Assembly (NCBI RefSeq): GCF_017743935.1
Contig: NZ_JAGHRE010000011.1
Coordinates: forward strand, 1 to 64,000
From: Tropicibacter sp. R16_0
Lineage (GTDB): Bacteria > Pseudomonadota > Alphaproteobacteria > Rhodobacterales > Rhodobacteraceae
DNA length: 64,000 nucleotides
Direction of reading: 5' to 3'
Below the pieces are notes generated by a model. The model did not search any database and was not told the origin of the DNA. It saw nothing but the letters and a program-made list of their open reading frames with translations. Numbering within the stretch: the stretch's first letter is position 1; each line of letters starts with the position of its first letter. Positions 24,562-32,653 of this stretch are shown here, piece by piece. Position numbers and translations under genes: made by a program.

Positions 24562-24576
24562 TGGTGGAGCCTAGGG
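24562..24576. repeat. Distal attachment site (attL) of the tRNA-Ala island
   Basis: TGGTGGAGCCTAGGG, a 15-bp exact copy of the end of tRNA-Ala(GGC) (34566-34580), here without the rest of the tRNA. It marks the far boundary of the integrated element. Confidence 0.9.
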
Positions 24577-25067
24577 CCACCATACCCTCTTTGAAAACAC
24601 TGCGTTTTCTGCCGATCAGGGCTTCTCGCCCCCACATAGAACCCCTCATATTACTGAATTCTCCTGACTTCAACTGCTGTCAATTGGGCTAATGAAACCA
24701 ATTTGGCAGTCCAAAACCGTGCTGTCGCGCGGTGCTATCACCTTCATTCAGACAACTTGGCCAACGTGCATTCAACACTGAGGAATGGAAATTGAGAATT
24801 GAGTGGGAGCATCCTAGGTGTGTTGCATGTCTTATAACTAAGGAATTGAGCGTTGAGCATGTGATGCCAGATGGCCTTGGAGGCATCCTCACGTCTTGAT
24901 TTCTTTGTGGGAATGCAACAGCCGATTTGGTTTTTCACTCGAAGGAGCGGAACACCTCGCTCTCGAATTCCGTAACCCACGGGTCAATCCCAAGGCAGTG
25001 ACAAGAGCGCAAAGTTGAGCTATTATGTCAGTATTATTGACGTATAAATGACGAGATTGACGGTTCT
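24577..25067. other. Non-coding left end of the island
   Basis: About 490 relatively AT-rich bases. Short ORFs exist on the minus strand (24689-24892, 24744-24980) but show no ribosome site or family. The sequence has repeated ATTGAGAATTGAG/AATTGAGCGTTGAG tracts near 24790-24860, and a promoter-like AT-rich stretch (GTCAGTATTATTGACGTATAAATGACG, in part) just before the next gene. No gene is recognised. Confidence 0.5.
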
Positions 25068-25598
25068 ATGCCCCATGACGAGCAACAAGCTAAACGCGGC
25101 CCGGATGGCAAGTTCCTGCCCGGGCACAAACCGCCAAAGTCAACCGGCCGACCGCGTGGCGCAAATGGCATTAAAGCACGCGCAGCACGGCTTGCGGGCG
25201 AACGGCTTGAAGAGATGCTCGGGCGCGCCACTGACGTAATTTCAGACGAGCTTGATGACGGCAATCCAACCGTAGCCCAATGGCTCGTTGATCGGGTTCG
25301 GCCTCCTGCACGCTCTGACTTCGTTCAATTGGCTGACAGGAACAAATTGAACTCAATTGAAGATATCCTCATCGCTTCAGAGAGGAACACAACTGCAGCT
25401 TCGCGGGGTGAAATCAGCTTGCAACAGGCAAGGCTTCTTCAGGATGTCCTGGGTTGTCACGCCCAGCTCAAAGGGCTTGAAGAACTGTCCGCACTCCGTG
25501 CGGAGGTCGAGGAAATGCGACGTGCGGATAGAACGACCGCCGCAATTGATAAGTCACTGCTACCAAAATGGGGCCGCCTGAGCGAGGAACAAAAATGA
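25068..25598 (+). CDS. DUF5681-like island protein
   Basis: 176-residue soluble protein. The N-terminal segment KRGPDGKFLPGHKPPKSTGR (residues 9-28) matches the DUF5681 opening pattern G-x-F-x-P-G-x-x-x-x-x-GRP-x-G. This is followed by basic helices (GIKARAARLAGERLEEMLGR), the phrase VAQWLVDRVRPPARSDFV near 70-88, and a C-terminal coiled-coil-like stretch (ELSALRAEVEEMRRADRT). DUF5681 proteins are common in prophages and may be DNA-binding or packaging related; no function is proven. The stop overlaps the next gene in ATGA, so the two form an operon. Confidence 0.7.
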   Translation: MPHDEQQAKRGPDGKFLPGHKPPKSTGRPRGANGIKARAARLAGERLEEMLGRATDVISDELDDGNPTVAQWLVDRVRPPARSDFVQLADRNKLNSIEDILIASERNTTAASRGEISLQQARLLQDVLGCHAQLKGLEELSALRAEVEEMRRADRTTAAIDKSLLPKWGRLSEEQK

Positions 25599-25843
25599 AG
25601 AGCGGGTCATGGACAGACAGCGGAGGAATGGCTGGAGCTCGCCTGCCAATTTCCGATAGGACCGCCATCAAGGCTGCACTAAAAGCCGCAATCGAAGCGG
25701 CTGATAGGTTAGAGATATCAATCCAGCATTCTGAAAAGATAGGTGCTCTGCCTCCAAACCTGATGTCTGGGCAGCGTGAACTCTACGAGGCGAGACGACT
25801 ATTGGCTTCGAGTATCGCGCACCTAGGAGAAAAGCGTTCTTAG
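25595..25843 (+). CDS. Small hypothetical island protein
   Basis: 82-residue protein starting at ATG 25595, overlapping the previous stop (ATGA). Composition is mainly helical: SDRTAIKAALKAAIEAADRL near residues 20-39 and LPPNLMSGQRELYEARRLLA near 52-71. No family is recognised. Its coupling to the DUF5681-like gene suggests the two products act together. Confidence 0.6.
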   Translation: MKSGSWTDSGGMAGARLPISDRTAIKAALKAAIEAADRLEISIQHSEKIGALPPNLMSGQRELYEARRLLASSIAHLGEKRS

Positions 25844-25905
25844 CAACACTTGTACGGGCTGAAGCAAGAAGACGCATTTCCCGCTTTAGAAAAAAGTTTT
25901 CCGCA

Positions 25906-25941
25906 AAGCAGTCGTTCGAGCAAGTTGCAGCGAATGACTGC
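25906..25941. repeat. Imperfect inverted repeat with the GCAGTCGTTCG motif
   Basis: GCAGTCGTTCG and, inverted, CGAATGACTGC (10 of 11 match) form a hairpin. The 13-mer AAGCAGTCGTTCG (25906-25918) recurs at 28310-28322 beyond the LysR gene, and GCAGCGAATGACTGC (25927-25941) is the inverse of GCAGTCGTTCGCTGC at 28312-28326 with one mismatch. The pair of repeat copies therefore brackets the M24-LysR module. Motifs like this may be dispersed intergenic repeats in Rhodobacterales (recollection). Confidence 0.6.
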
Positions 25942-25994
25942 ACTGAGCCCTTTTTTGCAAATGCTGCGGGCGGAACAAACGTCCGTTATCTGAA

Positions 25995-27251
25995 TTACCG
26001 CAGCAAATCTTCCTCGAAGGGGAACTGTGACAGCAGCTCAACGCCGGTTTCCGTTACGAGGACCTGCTGCTCCAGCTTGACGCCTTCATGACCTCCAGCC
26101 TCGCCGATATAGCTTTCCACGCAGATAGTCATACCGGCAAGGATTTCACCGTCATAGCCCGCGTCCGGGAAATCGCCCTTGTGATAAAGATAGGGGTATT
26201 CTCCGGTCATGCCGCAGCCATGGGCCGACAGGTAGTAACGGTTTTCGTAGAATTTCTCGGGGATATCCCAGGCGCGATCCGCGTAGTCCCGAAAGCTCAT
26301 CCCTGCGTGAAGAATGTCCATGTTGGCCTGCACCTGTTCATAGGCAACCTTGTAAAGTTCGCGCTGCGCCGCCGTCGGTTTGCCCGGTCCGGAATGGAAG
26401 GTGCGCGAGAAATCGGAATAGTAGCCGTGACAGCCCACCACATCCGTATCGAGCGCAATCAACTCGTTTTCACCAATCACGCTGCTCGATGTTTCCTGAA
26501 ACCAGGGGTTGGTCCGTGCGCCCGCGTTCAGCAACCGTGTTTCGCAATAATCCGCGTTTTGCGCGATCACCGATTGGTGCAGCACGGACCAGAGTTCATT
26601 CTCGGTCATGCCAGGACGAATGGCCTCGCGTAGCTTGGCGACACCACCTTCCGTGGCCCTGAGCGAGGCATTCACGCATTTCATCTCTTCGCTGGATTTG
26701 ACCGCGCGGGCCATCTCGACCGGCTGTTGGGCGTCAACGATATGCAAGCCGAAGTCTTTCAGCGAGATGGCCGTACCCGCATTGAGGCGCTCCAGCCCAA
26801 CAGTTGCGCCTTTGCCGCAAAGCTCTGCGATCAGATCGGCCATCTCAGCAGCCCACTCTTTTTCACGGGCTTGGATATCTGGTCCGGCCGCGACAAAGCT
26901 GGCAGTCTTGGAAGGGCGCACTTCGTCAATCGTCTCGAAACCCTGCCCAAGGTGCAGACACCCGGTAAACTCGAACAAGATGGATTTCGTAGCGGTCAAC
27001 AGCAGGTAGCGCGACGGCGCATTGCGCTGGCAGAACACCTGCATGTTCCGCGCGCCTGTCGCATAGCGGATATTGATCGGGTCGGACAGGATGACGGCAT
27101 CGACACCATAGTGCTTCATCTGTGCGCGCACGCGGCCTAGGCGATAGAGACGCACTGCTTTCAGGTCTATTCCTTCACTTTCCGGCGCACGATCCAACAG
27201 CGCAATTCCTGCCAGATCGCTCCGCTCGGCATGCCAGTCAAAATTTGCCAT
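25995..27251 (-). CDS. M24-family metalloenzyme of the DddP clade lacking the presumed catalytic Asp
   Basis: 418-residue pita-bread-fold protein. The two-metal site is complete: D268, D270, D280, H344, E379 and E394. The spacings (10, 64, 35, 15) are identical to D297, D307, H371, E406 and E421 of the DMSP lyase DddP as I recall it; the segments ETRLLNAGARTNPWFQE and KLEQQVLVTETG are also DddP-like. Tyr366 of DddP corresponds to Y339, but Asp377, the proposed base that starts DMSP cleavage, corresponds to G350 (AHGCGMTGEYP). It is therefore a DddP relative likely to act on something else, or a peptidase-like hydrolase (creatinase/aminopeptidase P fold). GGAG lies before the ATG. Divergent LysR gene 27345-28223. 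Confidence 0.82.
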   Translation of the reverse strand: MANFDWHAERSDLAGIALLDRAPESEGIDLKAVRLYRLGRVRAQMKHYGVDAVILSDPINIRYATGARNMQVFCQRNAPSRYLLLTATKSILFEFTGCLHLGQGFETIDEVRPSKTASFVAAGPDIQAREKEWAAEMADLIAELCGKGATVGLERLNAGTAISLKDFGLHIVDAQQPVEMARAVKSSEEMKCVNASLRATEGGVAKLREAIRPGMTENELWSVLHQSVIAQNADYCETRLLNAGARTNPWFQETSSSVIGENELIALDTDVVGCHGYYSDFSRTFHSGPGKPTAAQRELYKVAYEQVQANMDILHAGMSFRDYADRAWDIPEKFYENRYYLSAHGCGMTGEYPYLYHKGDFPDAGYDGEILAGMTICVESYIGEAGGHEGVKLEQQVLVTETGVELLSQFPFEEDLLR

Positions 27252-27344
27252 CGTGTGTCTCCGCTTAGTGTTGCGTTAGAACTAAAACGACTGGGCGGGT
27301 GCGGGAATGTTGTAAATTCTCAGGCATAGCTATAACTCTTGGGA

Positions 27345-28223
27345 ATGGTTAATCGTCGAAAATCGCTCCCGCCGCTTGATACGCTCGTGTTCTTTGAAAC
27401 AGCCCTGCGTGTGGGTAGCTTTAGCGCGGCGGCTTCCGAGCTTTATGTGTCGCAAGCTGCGGTCAGCAAGCGTGTCAAGCAGTTGGAGACATGGCTGGGT
27501 GCGGATTTGTTTGAACGTGGTGCGCGTAGCCTCAAACCAACGCCAACTGGGGCGCAGCTGGCCGATCCAGTGGCCATGACGCTGGATTACCTTCAAGGCG
27601 CTCTTAACCAGGCGAGATCTCCGACTGCCGCCTGCGTTCGCATCGCATGCAACTCAGCTGTATCGGTCTTTTGGCTGTTTGAACGCCTGAGGTCGTTTGC
27701 CCTTAGCGCAGCATCCTGTCCCGTCGAAACCGTTATCACGGATGACCCTCGAGATCTGCTTTCAGCCGACAACGACCTTGCCGTGATCTACGCAAATCAG
27801 ATACCGCAAGGATGGGAGGGTCATTTGCTCATGAGCGAAGAACTGGCGCCTGTAGCATCGCCCGAACAGGCCGCACGGTTTTACAAAGCACCACAAGATA
27901 CAAGACTGCTGGACTATCGCCGACATGCGCCGGATTGGATCAACTGGGACGTGTGGTTGCAACGCGAAACTCAAAGTGCTTTGCATGGCTTGCCCAGAAC
28001 ATTGTGCCAGAGCTACAGCAATTCCATTGGGCAGGCTTTGGCGGGCGAAGGTATCGCTTTGGCAAGTTGTTCACTCTTGAAGGAGGAACTGGCATTGGGG
28101 CGGCTTTTGCTATTGGTTGATGCGCCTATGACGACCGGCAAAGGCTACTTTCTGGCTTGGCAAAGATCACGAGAGCTTCGGCCCGATATTGAGGGCCTAG
28201 CCAGCCATCTTTGCCAAAGCTGA
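27345..28223 (+). CDS. LysR-family regulator divergent from the M24 enzyme
   Basis: 292-residue LysR regulator with HTH at residues about 10-52 (PPLDTLVFFETALRVGSFSA, AASELYVSQAAVSKRVKQLE) and an effector domain from about 90 (AACVRIACNSAVSVFWLFER). The internal pattern (WINWDVWLQRE, SYSNSIGQALAGEGIALASC) places it near GcvA-type regulators. ATG 27345 was preferred to the TTG at 27339. The 93-base gap to the divergent M24 gene should hold shared promoters; this pairing is the usual layout for a LysR activator and its catabolic target. Confidence 0.87.
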   Translation: MVNRRKSLPPLDTLVFFETALRVGSFSAAASELYVSQAAVSKRVKQLETWLGADLFERGARSLKPTPTGAQLADPVAMTLDYLQGALNQARSPTAACVRIACNSAVSVFWLFERLRSFALSAASCPVETVITDDPRDLLSADNDLAVIYANQIPQGWEGHLLMSEELAPVASPEQAARFYKAPQDTRLLDYRRHAPDWINWDVWLQRETQSALHGLPRTLCQSYSNSIGQALAGEGIALASCSLLKEELALGRLLLLVDAPMTTGKGYFLAWQRSRELRPDIEGLASHLCQS

Positions 28224-28742
28224 CACTGGAGCGCCAGCATCAAAGGTCAGCTCTGTCCCGCATTGCAGCCGTTTGTGTAGGGCGGGCGTCAATGTCCGCC
28301 CTGGGCTCGAAGCAGTCGTTCGCTGCACTTGGCATGAGCGGCTGATTTTGAGCGCGAAGCAGACGTTGTTCTTTCTAAATAACGCAGCTGCTTTTTGTTT
28401 TGTCCGCGCTACGCCGCCCGCTCCTTGAAGCTGACAAACTTAGCGATTACATACCATTTGCGAGCGGACAGCCCGCAATTCCCCCAAACATGATAACGCT
28501 CGTCTGCCGAGCCTTGCCCGTAAGCCGCGGAAGACCGCCGGGGTATGGACCGCCCGAGACATGCTTGCGACCGATGCGAATGGTCTGGATCTAATGCCGA
28601 TCCACTGATGAGCCTAAGGCAGGGCGAAACCAACAACATCCAGAGCATCACGAAAATCGTGATCACCAACCCCGCCTTGGGGTGGTCGCCGGTGGCAACA
28701 GCCAACGGGATGCGCATCAACATGATGAATAGGAGAAATCAA
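28224..28742. other. Non-coding stretch in the island, possible decayed sequence
   Basis: About 520 bases without a supported gene. It begins with a copy of the AAGCAGTCGTTCGCTGC repeat (28310-28326). A minus-strand ORF 28409-28723 and a plus-strand ORF 28400-28594 overlap each other; the minus one ends in a plausible-looking segment (CGLSARKWYVIAKFVSFKER) but has no ribosome site, and may be the remnant of a lost gene. TAGGAG at 28730-28735 is the ribosome site for the following gene. Confidence 0.45.
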
Positions 28743-29123
28743 ATGAGGCAAGATATCCAACTTGAAGCTGCCGCAGCAAGGCACATCGTCCTGATCGCTA
28801 TGGCCTACTGTGAAGCCCAAACAGCAACGAGCGGCGAGGAAAGCCCGATTGTACATGACCGGCAGTGGCAGGCCTGCTGTGGTGTCGCTGCGCGCTTTCC
28901 GAGCGATCCTGAAGCTATGACACCGCAACTGTGCCACCATGAATGGTGGCTCAGCCAAATGCGGCACAGTCATCCGCAGTTCTGGCCTGCTGCCGCATTT
29001 CGCACTTGGGATGAACTCGACCCGATGGACCAGTATGTCGAGCGGGCTGGTTTGGCAGCCATGCGTCAGGCGCTGGACGAATCACGGAGGTCCTCGCGGG
29101 GTCGCACCGCGGCGCTGCAATGA
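28743..29123 (+). CDS. Hypothetical island protein
   Basis: 126-residue soluble protein starting at ATG 28743, eight bases after TAGGAG. Rich in Trp, His and Cys: HDRQWQACCGVAARF near residue 38, CHHEWWLSQMRHSHPQFWP near 64-82, then an acidic DELDPMDQYVERAG segment. No family is recognised. It lies alone between the M24-LysR module and the replication gene, followed by a strong bidirectional terminator. Confidence 0.6.
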   Translation: MRQDIQLEAAAARHIVLIAMAYCEAQTATSGEESPIVHDRQWQACCGVAARFPSDPEAMTPQLCHHEWWLSQMRHSHPQFWPAAAFRTWDELDPMDQYVERAGLAAMRQALDESRRSSRGRTAALQ

Positions 29124-29192
29124 ACGTCGGGCGTTGAGTAACAGCGTAATGATTGATGTGAACAACAGAAAATATACAGAGGGACGAGATAA

Positions 29193-29244
29193 AAAACCTC
29201 CCAACTTCCCAAACAAACACCTTTTGGGGAAGTTGGGAGGTTTT
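29193..29244. terminator. Perfect 18-bp hairpin, bidirectional terminator in the island
   Basis: Left arm AAAACCTCCCAACTTCCC (29193-29210) and right arm GGGAAGTTGGGAGGTTTT (29227-29244) are perfectly complementary with a 16-base loop. A-runs on the left and T-runs on the right make it a terminator for both the plus gene ending at 29123 and the minus replication gene ending at 29317. The arm length is unusual, so another role (for example replication origin structure) cannot be excluded. Confidence 0.8.
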
Positions 29245-29316
29245 ACTGCATGTCCGCCCACGACGAAATGGCCGGCCTAGCTCGTTTGGCCTCGTTACAA
29301 GCTGTCTCACTATTAA

Positions 29317-30447
29317 TCAGACCGCCTTGAGGATAGCGTTTTCGAACCGAGCGCCTTTGCTATTGGGTCCTGGAACGAGACGGGGCTCTACATGACGCAA
29401 GCGTCGAGCAAAGCTGTTGCGCGCAGGAATTCGGCTGTCCGATACACCTTCTGCGGCACACCACTGACGGAAATTCAAATACAGATCAGCAACAGTGACG
29501 ACGTTGTTTGCCCGGATGGATAGTCTCTCTGCCGCCCACGCACGAACTCGGTCGGCATCCCTCATCCACGCCTCCTTGGCGATGCGTGATGTCAAAGGAT
29601 CCACCATGCGCCGCGTGGTCAAAAGTTCCGCAGCCGCACCAACGACAAGATGTAATAGAAGATCCGCCTCATGTTCGATTATGCGATCTGCCAATCCCTC
29701 GTCGGCCTGCTCCTCAGAATAAGCGTTGTCGAAGACCAGAACCTTGAAGCGGCGCTCAACGCCGCTGTCGATCCCCCCGCTAAATGCGGGCAGGTCGTTA
29801 CAGATAAACACATGCTGCGCCTTGGGACTGAAATAGAACGGTATCCCGTAGGGCAGCCGGGCATGACAGACATCGCCTGTGATTACTTTCTTTAGCGCAT
29901 CTCCCGAGAGGTCGCGGTCTGAGGTTTCCTCAGCTACGTTTAGGGTGCACCCACGCAAGGTCGCCACAAAGTAGTCCTGTCCGACTTTTGCCGGAGGTAC
30001 GGATTTCAATGCCTCTGCGGAAATTTGAGACGAAATCACCTTGCGGGTGGTACTCTTCCCAGCACCGCCTTTACCGATCCAGATCAAAGCTTGCGGGTGC
30101 TTCAGCTGGGTTCCGATCCCGAGCGCCGCCGCTGCAGCCGTCTGTAGGATAAGCTCGATACGCGCACGCTTGTCTTGCTCTGCGTCCTCCAAGGTCACTT
30201 CAAGGTTGGGCGCTTCATGGCGCAGCCGCAACTGGGTTGCTTCGGCTGAGAATAAGCCTTCAAACAATCGCATGACGTCGCTGTTTTTCAGGCGCGATTT
30301 AGCATCCTGCAAAGGCCAAGCGCCTCGCACAGCATGTCTGGCGCGATGTCGCCGCGCGTGTGGCTCAAGTCGTGGTTCAAACAAGCCGGTGCTTGGATCG
30401 CGATCAAAGCAAATGAAGCCACTGTCACATGTGATACCCAAAGGCAC
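29317..30447 (-). CDS. Replication gene, C-terminal helicase part (D5/P4-type), -1 frame relative to the N-terminal part
   Basis: About 376 codons from a GTG at 30447 if read alone, but in reality the continuation of the primase reading frame after a -1 shift at the T6 run 30459-30454. Contains Walker A WIGKGGAGKSTTRKVI near residue 122, the Walker B-like LNVAEETSDRDLSG near 166-179, and the DNA-helicase superfamily 3 pattern KAQHVFICNDLPAFSGG near 208 with the arginine-finger region GVERRFKVLVFDN. A poxvirus-D5/P4-type winged helix C-terminus follows. It would form the hexameric helicase that unwinds the element's origin. No good ribosome site precedes 30447, so independent translation is unlikely. 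Confidence 0.8.
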   Translation of the reverse strand: MPLGITCDSGFICFDRDPSTGLFEPRLEPHARRHRARHAVRGAWPLQDAKSRLKNSDVMRLFEGLFSAEATQLRLRHEAPNLEVTLEDAEQDKRARIELILQTAAAAALGIGTQLKHPQALIWIGKGGAGKSTTRKVISSQISAEALKSVPPAKVGQDYFVATLRGCTLNVAEETSDRDLSGDALKKVITGDVCHARLPYGIPFYFSPKAQHVFICNDLPAFSGGIDSGVERRFKVLVFDNAYSEEQADEGLADRIIEHEADLLLHLVVGAAAELLTTRRMVDPLTSRIAKEAWMRDADRVRAWAAERLSIRANNVVTVADLYLNFRQWCAAEGVSDSRIPARNSFARRLRHVEPRLVPGPNSKGARFENAILKAV

Positions 30448-31847
30448 ATCGTCAAAAAACCATCGTCTTCGCGTTTCGACATCAGTAACGCTTTAACGCT
30501 CTTCACCTTGCTCCAAGTGATCTTCACCTCGCCCCTACCGCCGCCAGGCGTAGGAAAGGTTGCACCATCGAAGCGGGCGATCGTACGCGTCAGCCGATTT
30601 TCGTTTAGCACGGTCCACAGCATGCCATTATAGAACCAGACCGCACCTTCTGCTATCACAATTCGACCGAAGAGATCTTCCAGCGTCTCCAAAACACGAT
30701 CAGCGATCTCTTCATCACTGCCACGTTCCAGTTGCTCAAAAACGGATCGGCGTTTGCGTGCAAAAACGCGATCTGCGTCATCCACGGCATCTGCAACCGC
30801 CCGGGTTCCCATGTCCTGCAACAAGTCATTGAGGTCAGCGGTGTCCCCGAGACTGACAGGCGCGGTAACAACATGGACACGCGCTTTTGGATTATCTGCC
30901 GCCACAACTCGAGCGATCTGGCGGCAATGTTGAACCTTGTCGTTGTAGGCAATAATCTCGATGCGGCCAGCGTTTCCTTTTATCATGTCAGCTCTTATCG
31001 GACCAAGGCACACCCGGATCTCAGCTGGGCTGGCGAGCAGACGCGTTAGTCCGGTTTCAGGACCTTCAGCAAAGGCGACGGTTCCTGTACTCAACTTGTT
31101 CCTGATACGCACCAACCCGTCGCCAACAAACCCGGCGCTCAGTTTGACCTTCCTGCCGTTGTCGTCGCGTATCGGTTGCCCATTGCGGTTCAGGATTGTG
31201 CCCTGCATGCCAACAATATGTCCATCGTCGTCCGTAACCACCGCCACAAGAGCCGGACTTTTCTTACCACCCGGTTTGCATTGGAAATCGGGAGCATAGC
31301 GCAAAGCGTGGTGTTCTAGATCGATCCCAACCAATCCCCGGACTTTGCGCAAATATTCTTCAGCCGGCGTTCCTGGCAATGGTTGCATCTTTGCAACCCT
31401 ATCTTGAACCCAAGCCATCTTTTTCGCTTTATCCTTTGTTGCAGCTTCGTTTTTCGCATGCTCCTGCGCATCAATCGGATCAACGGGTCCAGCGCCTTCT
31501 TTTCCGCTTTTTGGCCCTTCTCCGGCATTGGGTTCCTTTGGATGCTGACCTTCTTCGAAGATCGTTTCACCGGTGATCGCCTCGATTTCACGCACGGCCG
31601 CTTGGAAGTCGAGGCCTCTCGCTCTGCTAATTGCATCGGTAAGTGAACAACCCTGTTCCTCAAGGCAGGTGCAATAGACCAGGCCCGCGTCCGGATCGTA
31701 ACGGAACGAAGGGTTCCTATCTTCGTGATCCGAAAACGGGCAGCGCTGATGCCTTTTCCCGATTTGCGGCTTTGCGCCAATGGCGGCGAGAATTTTATCC
31801 GCGTGGGATTTCTCGACGGTGCGGAGACGTTCAGTCAGCTTTTTCAT
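30288..31847 (-). CDS. Replication gene, N-terminal primase part (CHC2 zinc finger plus toprim)
   Basis: 519 codons from ATG 31847 (GAGGGG five bases upstream) to the zero-frame stop. A CHC2-like zinc finger occupies residues about 30-75 (RCPFSDHEDRNPSFRY then VYCTCLEEQGCS). A charged linker follows, then a toprim domain near 270-345 (VAFAEGPETGLTRLLAS with its catalytic Glu, and EIIAYNDKV in place of DxD). The frame then runs into the D5_N region, and GGT TTT TTG at 30461-30453 contains a U-UUU-UUG slippery heptamer. A -1 shift there joins it to the helicase part to give a single 843-residue protein; otherwise about 55 unrelated residues end the chain at 30288. Either programmed slippage, a real lesion or a sequence error. 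Confidence 0.8.
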   Translation of the reverse strand: MKKLTERLRTVEKSHADKILAAIGAKPQIGKRHQRCPFSDHEDRNPSFRYDPDAGLVYCTCLEEQGCSLTDAISRARGLDFQAAVREIEAITGETIFEEGQHPKEPNAGEGPKSGKEGAGPVDPIDAQEHAKNEAATKDKAKKMAWVQDRVAKMQPLPGTPAEEYLRKVRGLVGIDLEHHALRYAPDFQCKPGGKKSPALVAVVTDDDGHIVGMQGTILNRNGQPIRDDNGRKVKLSAGFVGDGLVRIRNKLSTGTVAFAEGPETGLTRLLASPAEIRVCLGPIRADMIKGNAGRIEIIAYNDKVQHCRQIARVVAADNPKARVHVVTAPVSLGDTADLNDLLQDMGTRAVADAVDDADRVFARKRRSVFEQLERGSDEEIADRVLETLEDLFGRIVIAEGAVWFYNGMLWTVLNENRLTRTIARFDGATFPTPGGGRGEVKITWSKVKSVKALLMSKREDDGFLTMCLWVSHVTVASFALIAIQAPACLNHDLSHTRGDIAPDMLCEALGLCRMLNRA

Positions 31848-31993
31848 TGGTCCCCTCATGCCCGCGACCGCTGCGTTTCGGTCCGGTATGCTGCAGATTT
31901 TGCCTGCATACTTTGTTCCTTTCCTTGGTCTAGGGAGAGCGACAATCATCACTGGCCCCGTTGCGCTCTCCGTGCGGCGGGGTTTCTCTATTC

Positions 31994-32263
31994 CTATTCC
32001 GCTGCCAGATCGGGCGTGTCGATCTTCACCAGCCGCCAGTCGATACCCGCCGCAATTGCACGGACATGTTCTGCGCGCCAGAAATGCTGGCGACCAATCT
32101 GGATGGGTTCCGGCGCATCGCCGGTGTCCACCATACGCAACCAAGTGCTTGGCGATCCGGGGAACATGCCCAAATGACCGCTGTGGGTGGACAGTTGCTT
32201 AAGGGTGAAAAGGCCTGTCTTCGGGAACGCGTCTGGGGCGATGGGCATACGGGCGACACTCAT
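31994..32263 (-). CDS. AlpA-like DNA-binding/excisionase protein
   Basis: 89-residue protein with the MerR/AlpA-type winged HTH layout: FTLKQLSTHSGHLG then STWLRMVDTGDAPEPIQIG and RQHFWRAEHVRAIAAGI. In AlpA relatives the phrase 'x-P-x-P-V-x-I-G-x-R-x-x-x-W' is diagnostic and is recognisable here. AlpA-type proteins activate the integrase or promote excision. The ATG overlaps the stop of the upstream small regulator (ATGA, 32260-32263). It precedes the primase gene by 146 bases. Confidence 0.72.
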   Translation of the reverse strand: MSVARMPIAPDAFPKTGLFTLKQLSTHSGHLGMFPGSPSTWLRMVDTGDAPEPIQIGRQHFWRAEHVRAIAAGIDWRLVKIDTPDLAAE

Positions 32264-32568
32264 GCGGGTGCCTCCGTCTGAGCCAAAACCTCCCAGCCCA
32301 GCTTTTCAGCCTTCTTGGCGTCGAGGCCTTCGTAGCTGCGAAAGATATCACGGGGATCATCGTTGCAGCCGCCTTCGATGTAGTCGGCGATATCACTGCC
32401 GAGATACCGGACCTGTCCGGTTGGGAGGTTCATGAATTTCGGGCCGAGATGGTACTCGCGCCAGTGGTCCAACAGGTAGAACTCGTCGTCGCTGAGACAG
32501 AGCAGCGCCGCCAGATACCGCTCATCATAGAGACGGTGTGGAACGGGCACTTCGATGTGATCTGACAT
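32260..32568 (-). CDS. Small putative DNA-binding protein of the island
   Basis: 102-residue protein; ATG 32568 has a perfect AGGAGG six bases upstream. Central part DERYLAALLCLSDDEFYLLD and LGPKFMNLPTGQVRYLGSDI resembles the helix-turn-helix of phage excisionase-type proteins (first helix, wing with G-Q-V-R-Y, then DIADYIEGG). Coupled by ATGA to the AlpA-like gene. A role as regulator or directionality factor is likely but inferred. Confidence 0.65.
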   Translation of the reverse strand: MSDHIEVPVPHRLYDERYLAALLCLSDDEFYLLDHWREYHLGPKFMNLPTGQVRYLGSDIADYIEGGCNDDPRDIFRSYEGLDAKKAEKLGWEVLAQTEAPA

Positions 32569-32653
32569 TGCCAGCCTCCTACAAAAAGATACTGGCAACG
32601 TTGTAAGTCATACATGCCCGACGAACTGATACCCTTGTTCGTTGGGCTTATTT

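Noticed and set aside
24326-24673. 115-residue minus-strand ORF ending at the TGA before the GDCCVxC segment
   Set aside because: The N-terminal half extends across the attL site into the island and has no family features. Only the last third belongs to the real protein, which continues beyond the TGA.
24689-24980. Two overlapping minus-strand ORFs at the island's left end
   Set aside because: No ribosome site, no recognisable motif; overlapping frames and AT-rich, repeat-bearing DNA suggest non-coding.
25995-27251. Direct annotation as DMSP lyase dddP
   Set aside because: The metal ligands fit, but the residue matching the proposed catalytic Asp is Gly, so the activity should not be assumed.
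28409-28723. Minus-strand 104-codon ORF ending CGLSARKWYVIAKFVSFKER
   Set aside because: C-terminal part looks somewhat protein-like, but there is no ribosome site, the N-terminus is antisense to the start region of the next gene and no family was recognised. Kept as possible remnant only.
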